DNA of 64,000 nucleotides from Volutella citrinella (lineage: Eukaryota; Ascomycota; Sordariomycetes; Hypocreales; Nectriaceae): assembly GCA_034401135.1 (NCBI GenBank), contig JAWZSP010000001.1, positions 5,518,001 to 5,582,000 of the forward strand, given 5' to 3'. Shown piece after piece: positions 53,169 through 64,000 of this stretch. How positions within the stretch are numbered: the stretch's first letter is position 1; every line of letters begins with the position of its first letter. The notes under the pieces are model-generated. The model saw only the letters and a list, made by a program, of their open reading frames with translations, made no database searches and was not told the DNA's origin. A program made the translations under genes and the position numbers.

Positions 53169-55449
53169 TGCAGAGGTCCTCGACTCACTTGAGCTGGGGG
53201 AGGATCAGGGTCAGCGGAGTGATTGTGCCGCATGTGGTGAGGGAATGGGCGATAGAAGGCAGCTGGGAATGCATGCACCCAGATGGATGGGTGTCGGGGA
53301 CACCCATACTTGAACCAAGCTGGCTTGCATGGGGAGTCGAGTCGACAAGAGGAGGTAATGAATGGCATCCCGGGCACAACTCCGGAGAGTTCGGCGCCGG
53401 ACCGATTAACTGCGGCAAGTGCGGCATAATGCGGCACGGATAAAGGTGCGGCGGGCGGCATGCTACCAGTATTGCGTGCTTGGAAGGCATTTCCTCTTTG
53501 GGATGCCTGGAATCACATAGTCGCTCAACCGCTTTCTTGGCGACTGGTGGCCAGTCTTTTTTTCCTTCGTTGGTCCTGGAGATCCGGAGATCATCTACGG
53601 GCCTCGCACATGATCTTCTAATGTTTATCCTCGGAACAGAGGAGTTCTCTTTACTACATAGCTGCGAGGCCCGTTGGGCAGTAATGGCTGTGGAAGCGGT
53701 GGCAGGATTAAGAAGGCCCCCTCGAATAGCATAATCAACCACAATTCGGACAATGCCTATAACACGGGTGCCTCGTTCGATAATTCATAAGCAGCCAATC
53801 ATTCAGGATCTGTTAATTAAGGACATACTACGTAGACGACGTTGCTTCTTTCCGCCACACGCTCAAACCCGCTCATGCATCCGGCAACCGGACAGGCATG
53901 ATGATGAGTCGTCCAGACTGCAGGGATTTGGATCAATTGGATCGCATGGGTGTTGCATCATCGCTGCAGAAGGCGACGGGGGCCATTGACTGGTGCGTGT
54001 GGTTGCAGGCATGCATACATTCACAATACAGAGGTACGAGAGCAGGGCAGCTTGCTGTTTCGGTAGCGATGGTGTCATGGCGCAAGAGCCGGCGCCCGAT
54101 CGGTAGTCGGGATTGATTGGTAAATGGTAGATACGCATCTTTAGGGCATGCGGGCTTGGATGCGGTGCAACGGGTTGATTCGGTTGTGGGTGCCTGGTCA
54201 TCAGGTTTGCAAGTGACGCCTTAGGTCGCAGCGATTACTCGCCGGCTTGATGAAATGGCGATGCGATGCTGGGGTTCTTTCTCAGGGTCGTTGGGAATCC
54301 CGCGGGCCGTCGGTGATGCAGCGACAGCGCCCTGGGAAGGAAGTCGGGGTGGGGCGGCCACGAGAATCCCTGCGTTCTGCCGGTACTGCGTGCTCGCTGT
54401 CCAGGATTGAGCCAACCAGAAGCCCTCCAATCAGGGGGTCGCAATGGACAATGGCTGCCACTTTTTTTCCACACTCTCCTGGGCTCGCTAGACGCTACGC
54501 TTTTTTTTTTTTTTTGCCGGTGGCTCGCCCAGAACTCGGCTTTGGGTCTGTGTCTGACCGGGGGTGGGGTGGTCTAACAGCGGGGCCGCTACAGCGATAC
54601 AGCGTGTTCCCAGGGCAAATCCAAGGGCTACCATTTGTCATCGGCACATCCTGGGGCGGGCTGGAGGACCCTTCCAGGGAGCTGTCGTTGGCTTTTGGGG
54701 GAGGCTTTGTGGGTGGGCGCCCCTCGCGCGGACCGCTGTTAGGCGCGCTTTGGTGGCATTCATTGGGATGCCTCGGGCACGTCGGGGCCCCTTCGGAGTC
54801 CCTTCCGCACGCAGCAACGCGGCGCTTCCATACTCCCAGCGCTGGGGCGACCCGCTTGCGCCTGCTGGTGCCCGGCCTGCCATCCCGCTAATCGATCACG
54901 CAATCCACGGCGAAGATTCATGCTGCGTGTTGCGCTCGCTGCTGGCGCGGGGAAAAATTCGGCGGTCATCACGAGCGACTGAATTGGCTCGGCCGGTTGC
55001 CACGAGACGGGGATTTAGTTTATTGGTAGCGGGGAGGTACATGATGCCACCATAGTAGGCCGTATTGGCATCCAGGTACCGCAACGACTGCCATACCTGA
55101 CCAAGTCAATGGGGACGGGAATGGGGAATGTGTGAGGTGCTCCTCCCCTTCCCTCGCCGCATGCGATCCAGACTCAACCCTCTCTCAAACCTCAACCTAC
55201 TCCTTCTCCTTCTCCTCGAGCTAGGTTGACAGAATCCCTCTCTCCTCCTGTCCACTGGCCGGCGAGAGCGAGAACGAGATCTGTCTCTGAGGCGTCGTTC
55301 CCTCTCTTTTCGCATTGCGTCCCTCTGCTCTGCTCTGCTCCACCACCGACCCTCCGCTCCCACAGGCGTCGACGGGCCAATTCTCCCCTCAAAGCTTGCC
55401 TGCCATTCGATCGATTCGTCTTCCCTAGTAAAGGGATACCCGAGACGCC
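53169..55449. promoter_or_regulatory. Long upstream region of sulfite reductase
   Basis: 2.3 kb without a supported gene. Contents: a perfect CYS3-type palindrome at 54069-54078, a nine-of-ten match at 55041-55050, a T-run near 54501-54515 and a CT-rich tract just before the start codon (55190-55400). Confidence 0.5.
54069..54078. promoter_or_regulatory. CYS3-type site (ATGRYRYCAT)
   Basis: ATGGTGTCAT matches the Neurospora CYS3 consensus at every position. The consensus occurs by chance about once per 65 kb. It lies about 1.4 kb upstream of the sulfite reductase ATG. Confidence 0.5.
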
Positions 55450-58400
55450 ATGGACGCTGCCGCGAAGCACCAGATCCGCACGCCTGAAGAGGCTGGTGAG
55501 TCTTCTTCCTGTCCCCCAAGCCGCTGGTGGTCCATGGAGAGACGGTGATGTGCAGTGTGTGGGTGGGATGCGCCGACATGGATTTTGGTCTCCCCAAGGT
55601 ACCAAGCCATGGCCGCCATTCATTGGGTATTCCCGAATGCCGAGCCTGCGCTTCAAACCGTCTCCCATTTCTGCAACCCGACGGCGGTGCCATTGGCTCC
55701 TCTGTGCTGACTCCCGTAGTGGCCAGGATCGCCTACCTCTCTAGCGATGTGGTTGTCTCTGTGCAGCCCGCCATCGGCACCGACTCAGAATTCAGCACTC
55801 ACCTGAAGCGATATGCCAGCCGCAAGGATCACGGCCTGGTTGCCCAGAGCGTCGATTCCGTGCCCGAGGTAGGCCACTACACCCTTAACTATTCTTGCTA
55901 TTTTACCCCTCCATTCAATTGGGCAAAGCCTCATCGCGGGGGTTTTCCGGGTCCCCTGTGGACTTGCCGCTTTTTTGTGACCAGGCCGAATTGAACTCGC
56001 AACAGAGTTGGAAAGCGGAAAAAGATTCGTTTACTAACTGGTGATTCTTATTTTCTCTAGATCCTCTCTGTTCGACACAATGCCGACCCCCTGCTCTCCG
56101 TCTTCACCCCCATTCGCAACGGAAAGCTCGTCTCCGTCACCACGACTTCCTCCGTCCTCCTTCCCTCCGTCTCGCACCTCTACAAGCTGGCTAGCTACCC
56201 CGTAGTGCTCCACGTCTCTCTCGAACCCCGGACGTTTGCCGACTACTCGGTCATCACCGCTATCCGCAACTCAGGATGGACTTTCGTGCAGTCTGAGACT
56301 CTCCAGGAGGCTCAGGATATGGCCCTGACTGCCCATGCCTTGGCCATCCGCACCGGAAAGGGCGTTGTTCACTTCTTCGCACCCTCTACTTCCGCCAACG
56401 ATAAGCCCATTCAGATCGAGGAGCCCACTGTCGTTCGCGACGTCCTTGATATTGAGAGCGTCCGCCGATTCCAGACTGGATCCGGCTCCGGCTCCGGCTC
56501 CGGCATCTATGCCGATGATGGCCATATCGCTGTCTCTTCAGACCACGAGGTTGCCCCTGTGAATGTCGCTGCTGACAAGGTCGGCTCCCTTGCCGTTCCC
56601 GCTAGCGCAACTGCCTCCAAGGCCCCGTCGGCTGGCACTTCCGTGAAGTCCAGCCAAGAGAGCGAGTCCAGCACACCTGCGGCTCCCTCATCTGTTGCCA
56701 CCACTGTTGAGATTGCCCCTCCTCAAGTGACCTCAGAGGACGTGTACAGGTGCGCCTCTCGCATTTGGGGACAGCTCAAGACCGCCCTTGGCCGTGACTA
56801 CAGCGCTTTCGAGTTCTCCGGACCCCCCAACGCCGAGAACTGCCTCTTCATTTTTGGCTCCGATGCCGGCACCTTCGCCGAAGCCGTCGACGCTGCGCGA
56901 CCCGATGAGGTTTTCGCCAACGTTGCCATCATCACACCTCGTCTCTACCGCCCCTGGCTTGGCTCTCGCTTTGTCGAGGCCCTGCCCAAGTCCATCAAGA
57001 GGATTGCTGTGCTGGAGCAGATTCACAAGAAGACCACTAAGTGGGGCCCTCTCCTCATCGACATCCTGACTTCCGTGAGGAGCGGACCTGGTGGTGTTGA
57101 GGCTGTTGTTGGCCACCAGCTTGGTCAAATCGCTCCCGAGGCTGTCACCCAGGCCCTCCGCGGAGTTCTCCAGAACCTCACTGCTGAGAAGCCTATCCAG
57201 AACCTCGAGGTCGGAAAGAAGAGCGCGTACAAGGAGCCTACTGGCTACAACCTGGACACACCCAAGCTTGAGACTGCTTACACCAAGATCCTCGACCAAC
57301 TGTTTGGCAAGCGCACCTACGTTGCCAATGCCATCAAGTCCTCCACTACTGGTCTCTCTGCCAGTGTCGCGTCTAGCCCAGAGTTCGGCTTTGGATCTCT
57401 TCTGGCCCGCAAGGAGCGTCGTGGCCAGTTCGTCTCCGAGGTCAAGGAGGCTGCCACAAATGGAAGCTTCATCACTGATGCCCCCAAGAGCTACCTTGCT
57501 CGATGGGCCATGAACGCTGATGATGCCGCCAAGTCAACTGAGATCGCCGACGATGTCATTGCCCGCCTCGAGACCGACGGATCCGCCCTCGCCTCCAAGC
57601 TGCTCTCTGCCAAGGGCCTCTTCCGCAAGGAGTCGTTGTGGCTGATGGGTTCTGATGCCTGGTCCTACGATCTCGGCAACTCGGGCGTTCACCACGTCCT
57701 CGCCTCCGGTGAAAATGTCAACATGCTCATTATTGACTCAACCCCTTATTCTGAGCGGGCCGCTGCCGACGCCAACCGCCGAAAGAAGGACATTGGTCTT
57801 TATGCCATGAACTTCGGTAACGTCTACGTTGCCTCTACTGCTGTGTACAGCTCGTACACGCAGGTGCTCCAGGCTCTGCTCGAGGCTGATAAGTTCGAGG
57901 GCCCTTCGGTCGTCTTGGCTTACCTCCCTTACTTTGGCGAGTCCGACTCTCCCTTGACTGTCCTCCAGGAGACCAAAAAGGCCGTTGACACTGGATACTG
58001 GCCCTTGTACCGATGGAACCCTGACAACGAGAAGAAGGGCCAGCCTAACTTCTCCCTTGATTCGGAGTTGATCAAGCAGGAGCTGAAGAAGTTCCTCGCC
58101 CGCGACAACCAGCTCACCCAGCTTATGCGCAAGGAGCCCAAGTTTGCTGCTGCTATCGCCCAGGACTTCGGCACTGAGGTGCGAGCCCAGCAGAAGCGAA
58201 AGGCAAAGGACGCCTACAATCAGCTGCTGGAGGGCCTTTTGGGTGCCCCCCTCACTGTTCTGTTTGCCTCTGACAACGGCAATGCCGCCACGATCGCCAA
58301 GCGTCTCGCCAACCGTGGTCGCGCCCGTGGTCTGAAGACCGCCGCCATGTCCATGGAGGACTACCCTCTCGAGGACCTCCCCAGCGAGGAGAACATCGTC

Positions 58401-60535
58401 TTCATCACCTCGACCGCTGGTCAGGGTGAGTTCCCCCAAGACGGTCTTGCCTTCTGGGATGCTGTCAAGGACAGCACCGATCTTGATCTGGCTACCGTGA
58501 ACTACTCTGTTTTCGGTCTTGGTGACAGCCACTACTGGCCCCGCAAGGAGGACAAGATTTACTACAACAAGCCCGCCAAGGATCTTGACCGCGTGCTTGG
58601 CAACCTTGGTGGTAAGCACCTCGCCCCAGTTGGTCTCGGTGACGACCAGGATCCCGATGGTTTCCAAACTGGTTACCAGGATTGGGAGCCTAAGATCTGG
58701 CAGGCGCTCGGTGTTGACAAGGTCGACGGCCTTCCTGATGAGCCACCGCCGATCACCAACGAGGATATCAAGCTGGCATCCAACTTCCTTCGTGGAACCA
58801 TTGTCGAGGGCTTGAACGACACCACCACCGGTGCCATCTCGGCCGCTGACTCGCAGTTAACCAAGTTCCACGGCACATACATGCAAGACGACCGTGATAT
58901 TCGAGATGAGCGCAAGGCACAGGGTCTTGAGCCTGCCTACTCCTTCATGATCCGATGCCGGCTGCCAGGTGGTATCTCGACGCCCAAGCAGTGGGTTCAG
59001 ATGGACGACATTGCCAATGAGCTTGGAAACGAGACCATGAAGCTCACTACCCGACAGACCTTCCAGTTCCACGGTGTTATCAAGAGCAAGCTTAAGCCCG
59101 CCATGCAGGCTATCAACCGCTCATTGATGACAACCATTGCCGCCTGCGGTGATGTCAACCGAAACGTGATGTGCAGCTCCCTCCCCAGCCAGTCCGACTA
59201 CCACCGCCAGGTTTGGGAGTACTCCAAGATCATCAGCGATCACCTGCTCCCCTCGACCTCAGCCTATCACGAGATTTGGCTCACTGATGACGACCAAAAG
59301 GTCCAGGTCGCCGGCGACGCTGTGCAGGACTTTGAGCCCCTCTACGGCCCTACCTACCTGCCCCGAAAGTTCAAGATCACTATTGCTATCCCTCCGCACA
59401 ACGACACCGATGTGTATGCCCACGATATTGGATTGATTTCCATCAAGGGCGCGGACGGCAATCTCGAGGGCTTCAACCTCCTTGCCGGAGGTGGTATGGG
59501 TGCCACTCACAACAACAAGAAGACGTATCCCCAGACTGGCCGCATGTTTGGTTTCGTCAAGCCCGAGGATGTTCACATTGCTTGCGAGAAGATCATGCTG
59601 GTCCAGCGTGATTTCGGTGACCGAAAGAACCGTAAGCATGCCCGTCTCAAGTACACCATTGACGACATGGGTGTGGATGTCTACCGCGCCAAGGTTGAGG
59701 AGTTGTGGGGCAAGAAGTTCAAGCCCGCTCGCGCTTTCGAGTTCAAGAGCAACGTCGATACCTTTGGCTGGCTGAAGGACGAGCACGGCCTCAACCACTT
59801 CACCTTCTTCATCGAGAACGGTCGCATTGAGGACACTCCTGAGTTCCAGATGAAGACTGGTCTGCGTGAGATTGCCAAGATCCACAAGGGCGAGTTCCGC
59901 CTTACTGGAAACCAGCACCTGATCCTCAGCAATGTCAAGGACGAGGACCTCCCCGCGCTGAAGGAGCTTATGAAGAAGTACAAGCTGGACAACATTCAGT
60001 TCTCTGGCCTTCGCCTTAGCTCCTCGGCTTGTGTTGCCTTCCCTACTTGCGGTCTCGCGATGGCCGAGTCCGAGCGATACCTCCCCGTCTTGATCTCCAA
60101 GCTTGAGGATTGCCTCGAGGAGGCTGGTCTCCGACAGGACTCTATTGTCATGCGTATGACTGGATGTCCCAACGGCTGTGCCCGACCTTGGCTTGCCGAG
60201 GTTGCCTTTGTCGGAAAGGCTTACGGCGCCTACAACATGTACCTGGGCGGTGGCTACCACGGCCAGCGTCTCAACAAGCTGTTCCGATCCAGCATCAAGG
60301 AGGAAGAGATTCTGGTCATCATGAAGTCTCTGCTGAAGCGCTACGCCCTAGAACGCCAGGAGGGCGAGCGGTTCGGCGACTTCTGTGTCCGCTCTGGCAT
60401 TATCACTGCCACCACGGACGGCACGAACTTCCACGACAACGTGAGTCAACTCAACTAGGAGTCATTTGGTCTCATGAATTAATCGCTAACTTGATACTGC
60501 AGGTTGCCGAGGATGATGGAGAAGATGAGGAGTAA
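55450..60535 (+). CDS. MET5: Sulfite reductase (NADPH) hemoprotein beta subunit, MET5 type
   Basis: Four exons: 55450-55495, 55720-55868, 56061-60440, 60503-60535; 1535 residues. The N-terminal ~650 residues are the pyruvate-ferredoxin-oxidoreductase-like region seen in fungal Met5, with a Gly-Ser repeat linker near residue 210. A flavodoxin-like domain (LTVLFASDNGNAATIAKRLA, STAGQGEFPQDG) starts about residue 795. The siroheme/4Fe-4S sulfite reductase starts about residue 965: LTTRQTFQFHG binds siroheme, and the cluster cysteines are in SSACVAFPTCGLAMAE (C-x5-C) and TGCPNGCARPWLAEV (C-x3-C). It reduces sulfite to sulfide with the MET10 flavoprotein in cytosolic sulfate assimilation. The last exon adds an acidic EDDGEDEE tail. 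Confidence 0.95.
56479..56504 (+). repeat. Gly-Ser linker repeat in sulfite reductase
   Basis: Four GGATCC/GGCTCC-type hexamers encode an SGSGSGSG linker between the first conserved block and a Ser/Pro-rich segment. It is in frame and likely length-variable. Confidence 0.7.
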
Positions 60536-61248
60536 GAATCTAAAAGTAGCATATGGAAAGGAAAATAGGAGCATTTGGAGAAATGAAAGACCCGGGCTTG
60601 GGAACGCAGCTTGGATGATATCACAAGATTGATATTTTTCTGTGCATGGGTTTTTGCATTGTTTTTTTTTTTTTACTTTGGCGGGCGCTTTGTTTGGGAC
60701 CCATCCATCGCCACCTTTCCAAAGGTGGGAGAATAAGACGAGAGTCGTATTTTGACTGATTCGAGTTGACCACTGTGACGTGTAGGCCTCGTTAGAGCTT
60801 GTTTCTTACGTTGCCGTTACTTATTATCCCGTCACAGCTGCTCACGTAACCTAAATGGCCCGCCTGCTGCACGTATTGTCTAATAGACTGCGGAAGATGG
60901 AAATAAACCGAGAAGCGAACCATTTATTGACATAACGCCCAAACTAGATCCGCATTTTCCCAATCGTATGACAAGCAACCAACTAGTTGCTAGGCCAGAC
61001 ATCCGTCGTCTACAGTCGTTGCGGGCACATGATATTGATCAACACTCTGGATATCGCCAACGCCGAGTTCCCTTAGTCCCGTCTATACTCACCAACCGTG
61101 AGTACCAAGCCAGCAAGCAAGTGTAGAAAGGCCTCCTGGAGCCACCAAACTCCCATCCCCGCCCTGCGCCCGAACGAAACCGACAAAGACAAACAACGCA
61201 GTGACCACGCCAGAAAGCAGAAAATTCAAAGAGGGCATGGTCACATCG
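60536..61248. other. Convergent 3' region, sulfite reductase / chitin synthase
   Basis: 713 bp between converging genes. A T-run lies at about 60661-60674. No coding signal recognised. Confidence 0.4.
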
Positions 61249-63999
61249 CTATTGCTTCAGCGTAGTGCCCACGCTGCTCATCTTCTCGCTCACGCGGTCG
61301 CTCACTGAACCCCACCAGCGAGGCGCCTTCATCGTCATGCGCATGCGGCCGTCGACAATCATGTTGATGACGTTGAGGATTGCAAAGGTGGTGGAGCCGA
61401 TGGCGCGGAAGACGGCGAGCGAGGCGACGGACCACAGGATGAAGCGCAGGTAGAAGTTGTCGCCAATGCCGCGGCTGTTGTAGATTTCTGAGACGGCCAT
61501 GCCCAGGATGCCGTTGCCAACCATCCACGTCAGGACCAGGTAGGTACGCACGCTCTTGTAGTAATCCTCCTGCATCTGGGATTCACTGGGGGCGGGTACG
61601 GGCACCTCGAGGCGGTCGCGGAGGTTGCGCAGAGCCTCGTCGTAGCCGCTGTCAATGTCCAACTGCTCGCTTGGCATCTCGAGCTCGACCGTCTCGCCCT
61701 TGCCGACGGCGCCACCGAGATCCGTCTTCATGATGTTGTCACCCTTGGTTCCCCACGTCACGTCGTGGGTGTTGCAGAAGGCGTAGACCTGCAGCGTGCA
61801 AATGTAGCTGGGCAGCAGCATGAAGTACTGAGCCGACGAGGTAATCAAGTGCCAAGGATCCAGGTAGATCAGCGACATGAGCAGATACAACCCAATAGTA
61901 GAGCAGACGGATACGACCAGGTTCGTGAAAACATTGTTACCCATGGCAATCGATGTGTCGTTTCTGTCGGCTGTGAGCTGCCGGATGATGATGTAGAAGG
62001 TGGCAAAGGTGGTGTAGAACATGATGATGGCGTATATAATCATGCTTGCCAAGTAGAACTTCTTTGCTCCTTGGGGCCGGTTGCCTAGGGACAGGATGAA
62101 TTGAGTCGCTATCAGCAACACACAAGAGTACCGCAGGATGTGGAAGATGACGGTCGCGATGTTGTGCCCGAATGGATCGATCTTGGGGTCCGTCAGACCA
62201 CCAGCGACGAAGTAGAAGGTGAGGTAGAAGTTGGCAAGAGAGAAGAACGTGAACAGGACCTGGATGAACTGGTAGACGAATTCGATGTGCAACAAGACCT
62301 TGCGCGCCACAGTGTGATCGGTTGCCCAGATCTGCCGGAAATGAACCAAGGAGTAGACGGCGGCGAAGAAGGCACCGTTGAGCCATCGTCGTCGCTGCGA
62401 GATGAATTCGGGGACGGAATCTAGAGAACAACACTGTCAGCAAACACGGTCGTTTGCGCACCACCCAGTTCCCAACTTACCAGGCACATCGGTTTCACCA
62501 GTACATCCCTTGACGTACTTGAGCACCCATCTTTCGCTGCGCTTGGCAACCAACTCCCAGCAAAGGATACGATCTTCGGCCAGGTACATGTTGGCAGTGA
62601 AGACGTCGGCATGCTGACCATGCAGCGTCTCACCCTTGAAGTACTGGCTCAGGGGGCCGTGGCCAGTCTCGTCGTTCTGCAGAGCGTGGAATCGATAGGC
62701 ACTCAGGGCACCGGGAAGCACAGTAATATACCCAAAAACAGACTCGAGCGGCTTGTCGAGAATGTTGGACATCTTGTACTCAAAGTTTTGCGATGCGACG
62801 AGGGGGTTGAGCAGGTTGGAACCCAGCCTGCCCTTCATGGCTTTGATCTCGCCACAGGCGCCAGCAACATTGGAGTCGTTGTCAAAGGCCTTCCACAGGT
62901 GGTAAAGCGAGTTGTTTCCAGGCTTGGTGCCGACATCCAGCAGGATACACACGTTGGGGTTGAGCGCCTTTCCGAATGCGTTGAAAAACCATCGGTGCGA
63001 GTTGAGCTTGCGCTGGTTCTTCTCCTTGAGGCAGAAGATGAGTTGGCAGGGCACGATGCCCTTCTCGGCGCCCTTGAACTTGAGATCCGAGTCAAGGGAA
63101 ACTTGGGTGGTGTACTCGTAGACGTGGGCCTGCACGGCACGGTTGTTGACGTAGTTCTTTGCAATGCCGTCCTGGTAGACACCCATGGCGGCCAACGCAT
63201 CGAGGGTTCGTGGGTGAATTTTCTCACGTCCGTCCGAGACGATGCAGACTACAATCTTCTCCCAACCTGCGTCACCCCAGGTTCTTGAGCGAGAACGGGA
63301 GCAGAAGTGCGAAATATTCTTCATGACGGCGTGCATGGTTCGGGTGAAGAGGATCTCGTCCTCGTTGTACATGGTGATGCAGATAAAAAGCTCCGTCTCG
63401 CGAGTGGTTCGGCCAATGCACTGTCGCAGCTTGTAGCCCTTCTCGACAAAATCGTCTGGGTCGCAGGTCACAGCCGTGTATCGCATGTCGGTAAACTCGA
63501 CCTCGTTTCTCTTGGGCAAGAAACTGTACAGAATGGTGGGGATCTTGCACTCCAGCACCAGCTCGCCGTTGATAAGTTGGACCTCCTTTCGCGACATCTG
63601 CGGTGCGCGAACACCACGTCGCTCCTGAGCGCCATCCGGGGCGGGGCCATAGTGCTTGGACTTTTTATCGTATTGCTCGTCGTGTTCACGTCCTTCGTTG
63701 AGGGTTTCTTGCGAATCAGATGAGAGATAGGACACCCGATCCATAGGCTGGGGGCGGGCCTCGCTGAGGTCGGATTCTGGCCCAAATACATCGTCGTCGC
63801 GGGTAGAATGCAGCGGTATAGTTACCGAATCGTCGTCGTCGAAGGGCTGCGAGACCCGGGATGAGTTGGAGAAAAGAGGTGCCGGAGGCAAAGGGCGTCT
63901 GGGACTCCCGCCATATCTGGATGATGGAGTTCCAGGCCGAGGGCTGCCGTCCAGGTCGACAGGCTCGTAGGCACCGGCACTTAGAGGAGGGCGGGACAT
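61249..63999 (-). CDS. Chitin synthase, class III-like
   Basis: Complement of exons 62481-63999 and 61249-62420 (60-nt intron 62421-62480); 896 residues if the ATG at 63999 is the true start, which cannot be checked because the window ends one base later. The N-terminal ~130 residues are disordered. The catalytic core has the UDP-GlcNAc-binding [49 protein letters not shown] (EDR) and, across the intron, [24 protein letters not shown] (the QRRRW product site). Seven to eight membrane segments follow. The [13 protein letters not shown] and [14 protein letters not shown] variants favour class III over classes I and II, whose members usually read FSAYRY and GSFFA. It makes cell-wall chitin at the plasma membrane. 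Confidence 0.9.
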
Positions 64000-64000
64000 G

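Noticed and set aside
54247..54891. 214-codon plus-strand frame before sulfite reductase
   Set aside because: Runs through a poly-T tract (Phe run) and lacks any motif; overlapping frames in the same stretch are equally open.
57738..60260. Long minus-strand frames (309 and 333 codons) inside the sulfite reductase
   Set aside because: Antisense shadows of a strongly codon-biased gene; no family resemblance.

Overview
The window is nuclear DNA from a filamentous ascomycete (Pezizomycotina, most likely Sordariomycetes and probably Hypocreales). The evidence is many short introns (mostly 43-100 nt, GT-AG, with CTAAC/CTGAC-like branch sites close to the acceptor), dense intron-poor genes, a class III-like chitin synthase, an intracellular GH3 beta-glucosidase, a GH125 mannosidase, a fungal Zn(II)2Cys6 regulator and a MET5-type sulfite reductase. 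I rebuilt 24 protein genes by joining reading frames across introns and checking phase and family motifs. Two tRNA-Cys genes are also present. There is no transposon, CRISPR array or secondary-metabolite core enzyme. All assignments are from reading the sequence; no database was searched.

Layout. 0-14 kb is mostly housekeeping: Chm7 (ESCRT-III), RAD18 and POL32 head to head, a YER152C-like aminotransferase, a secreted GH125 alpha-mannosidase, the ESA1 acetyltransferase head to head with REX4, and RNase H2 subunit C. 14.6-25.7 kb is the most accessory-looking block: intracellular GH3 beta-glucosidase, Zn2Cys6 regulator, two different Gfo/Idh/MocA oxidoreductases in divergent orientation, and an MFS sugar permease. 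I read it as a probable glycoside/sugar-utilisation cluster. 25.7-28.7 kb is gene-poor and carries the two tRNA-Cys copies around an AT-rich spacer.

28.7-64 kb is again housekeeping: MCM6; a 1211-residue disordered RGG protein of unknown function; ATP synthase subunit f head to head with the complex I NDUFS4 subunit; GID8; uridine kinase; external NADH dehydrogenase with an EF-hand; NOP53; YPT6; KEI1; sulfite reductase beta; and chitin synthase, whose ATG lies at the last bases of the window.

Themes. Four S-phase or PCNA-linked genes (RAD18, POL32, RNase H2C, MCM6) have ACGCGT (MCB-type) sites in their upstream regions. Two respiratory subunits share one short bidirectional promoter with a CCAAT box. 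The sulfite reductase has a perfect CYS3-type palindrome far upstream. The sugar block has a tandem 23-bp repeat ending in a CCG-N2-CGG site and a triple CreA-like heptamer in its promoters. Unusual gene structures include a GC-AG intron (uridine kinase), a 15-nt microexon (ATP synthase f) and an exon consisting only of ATG (GID8).
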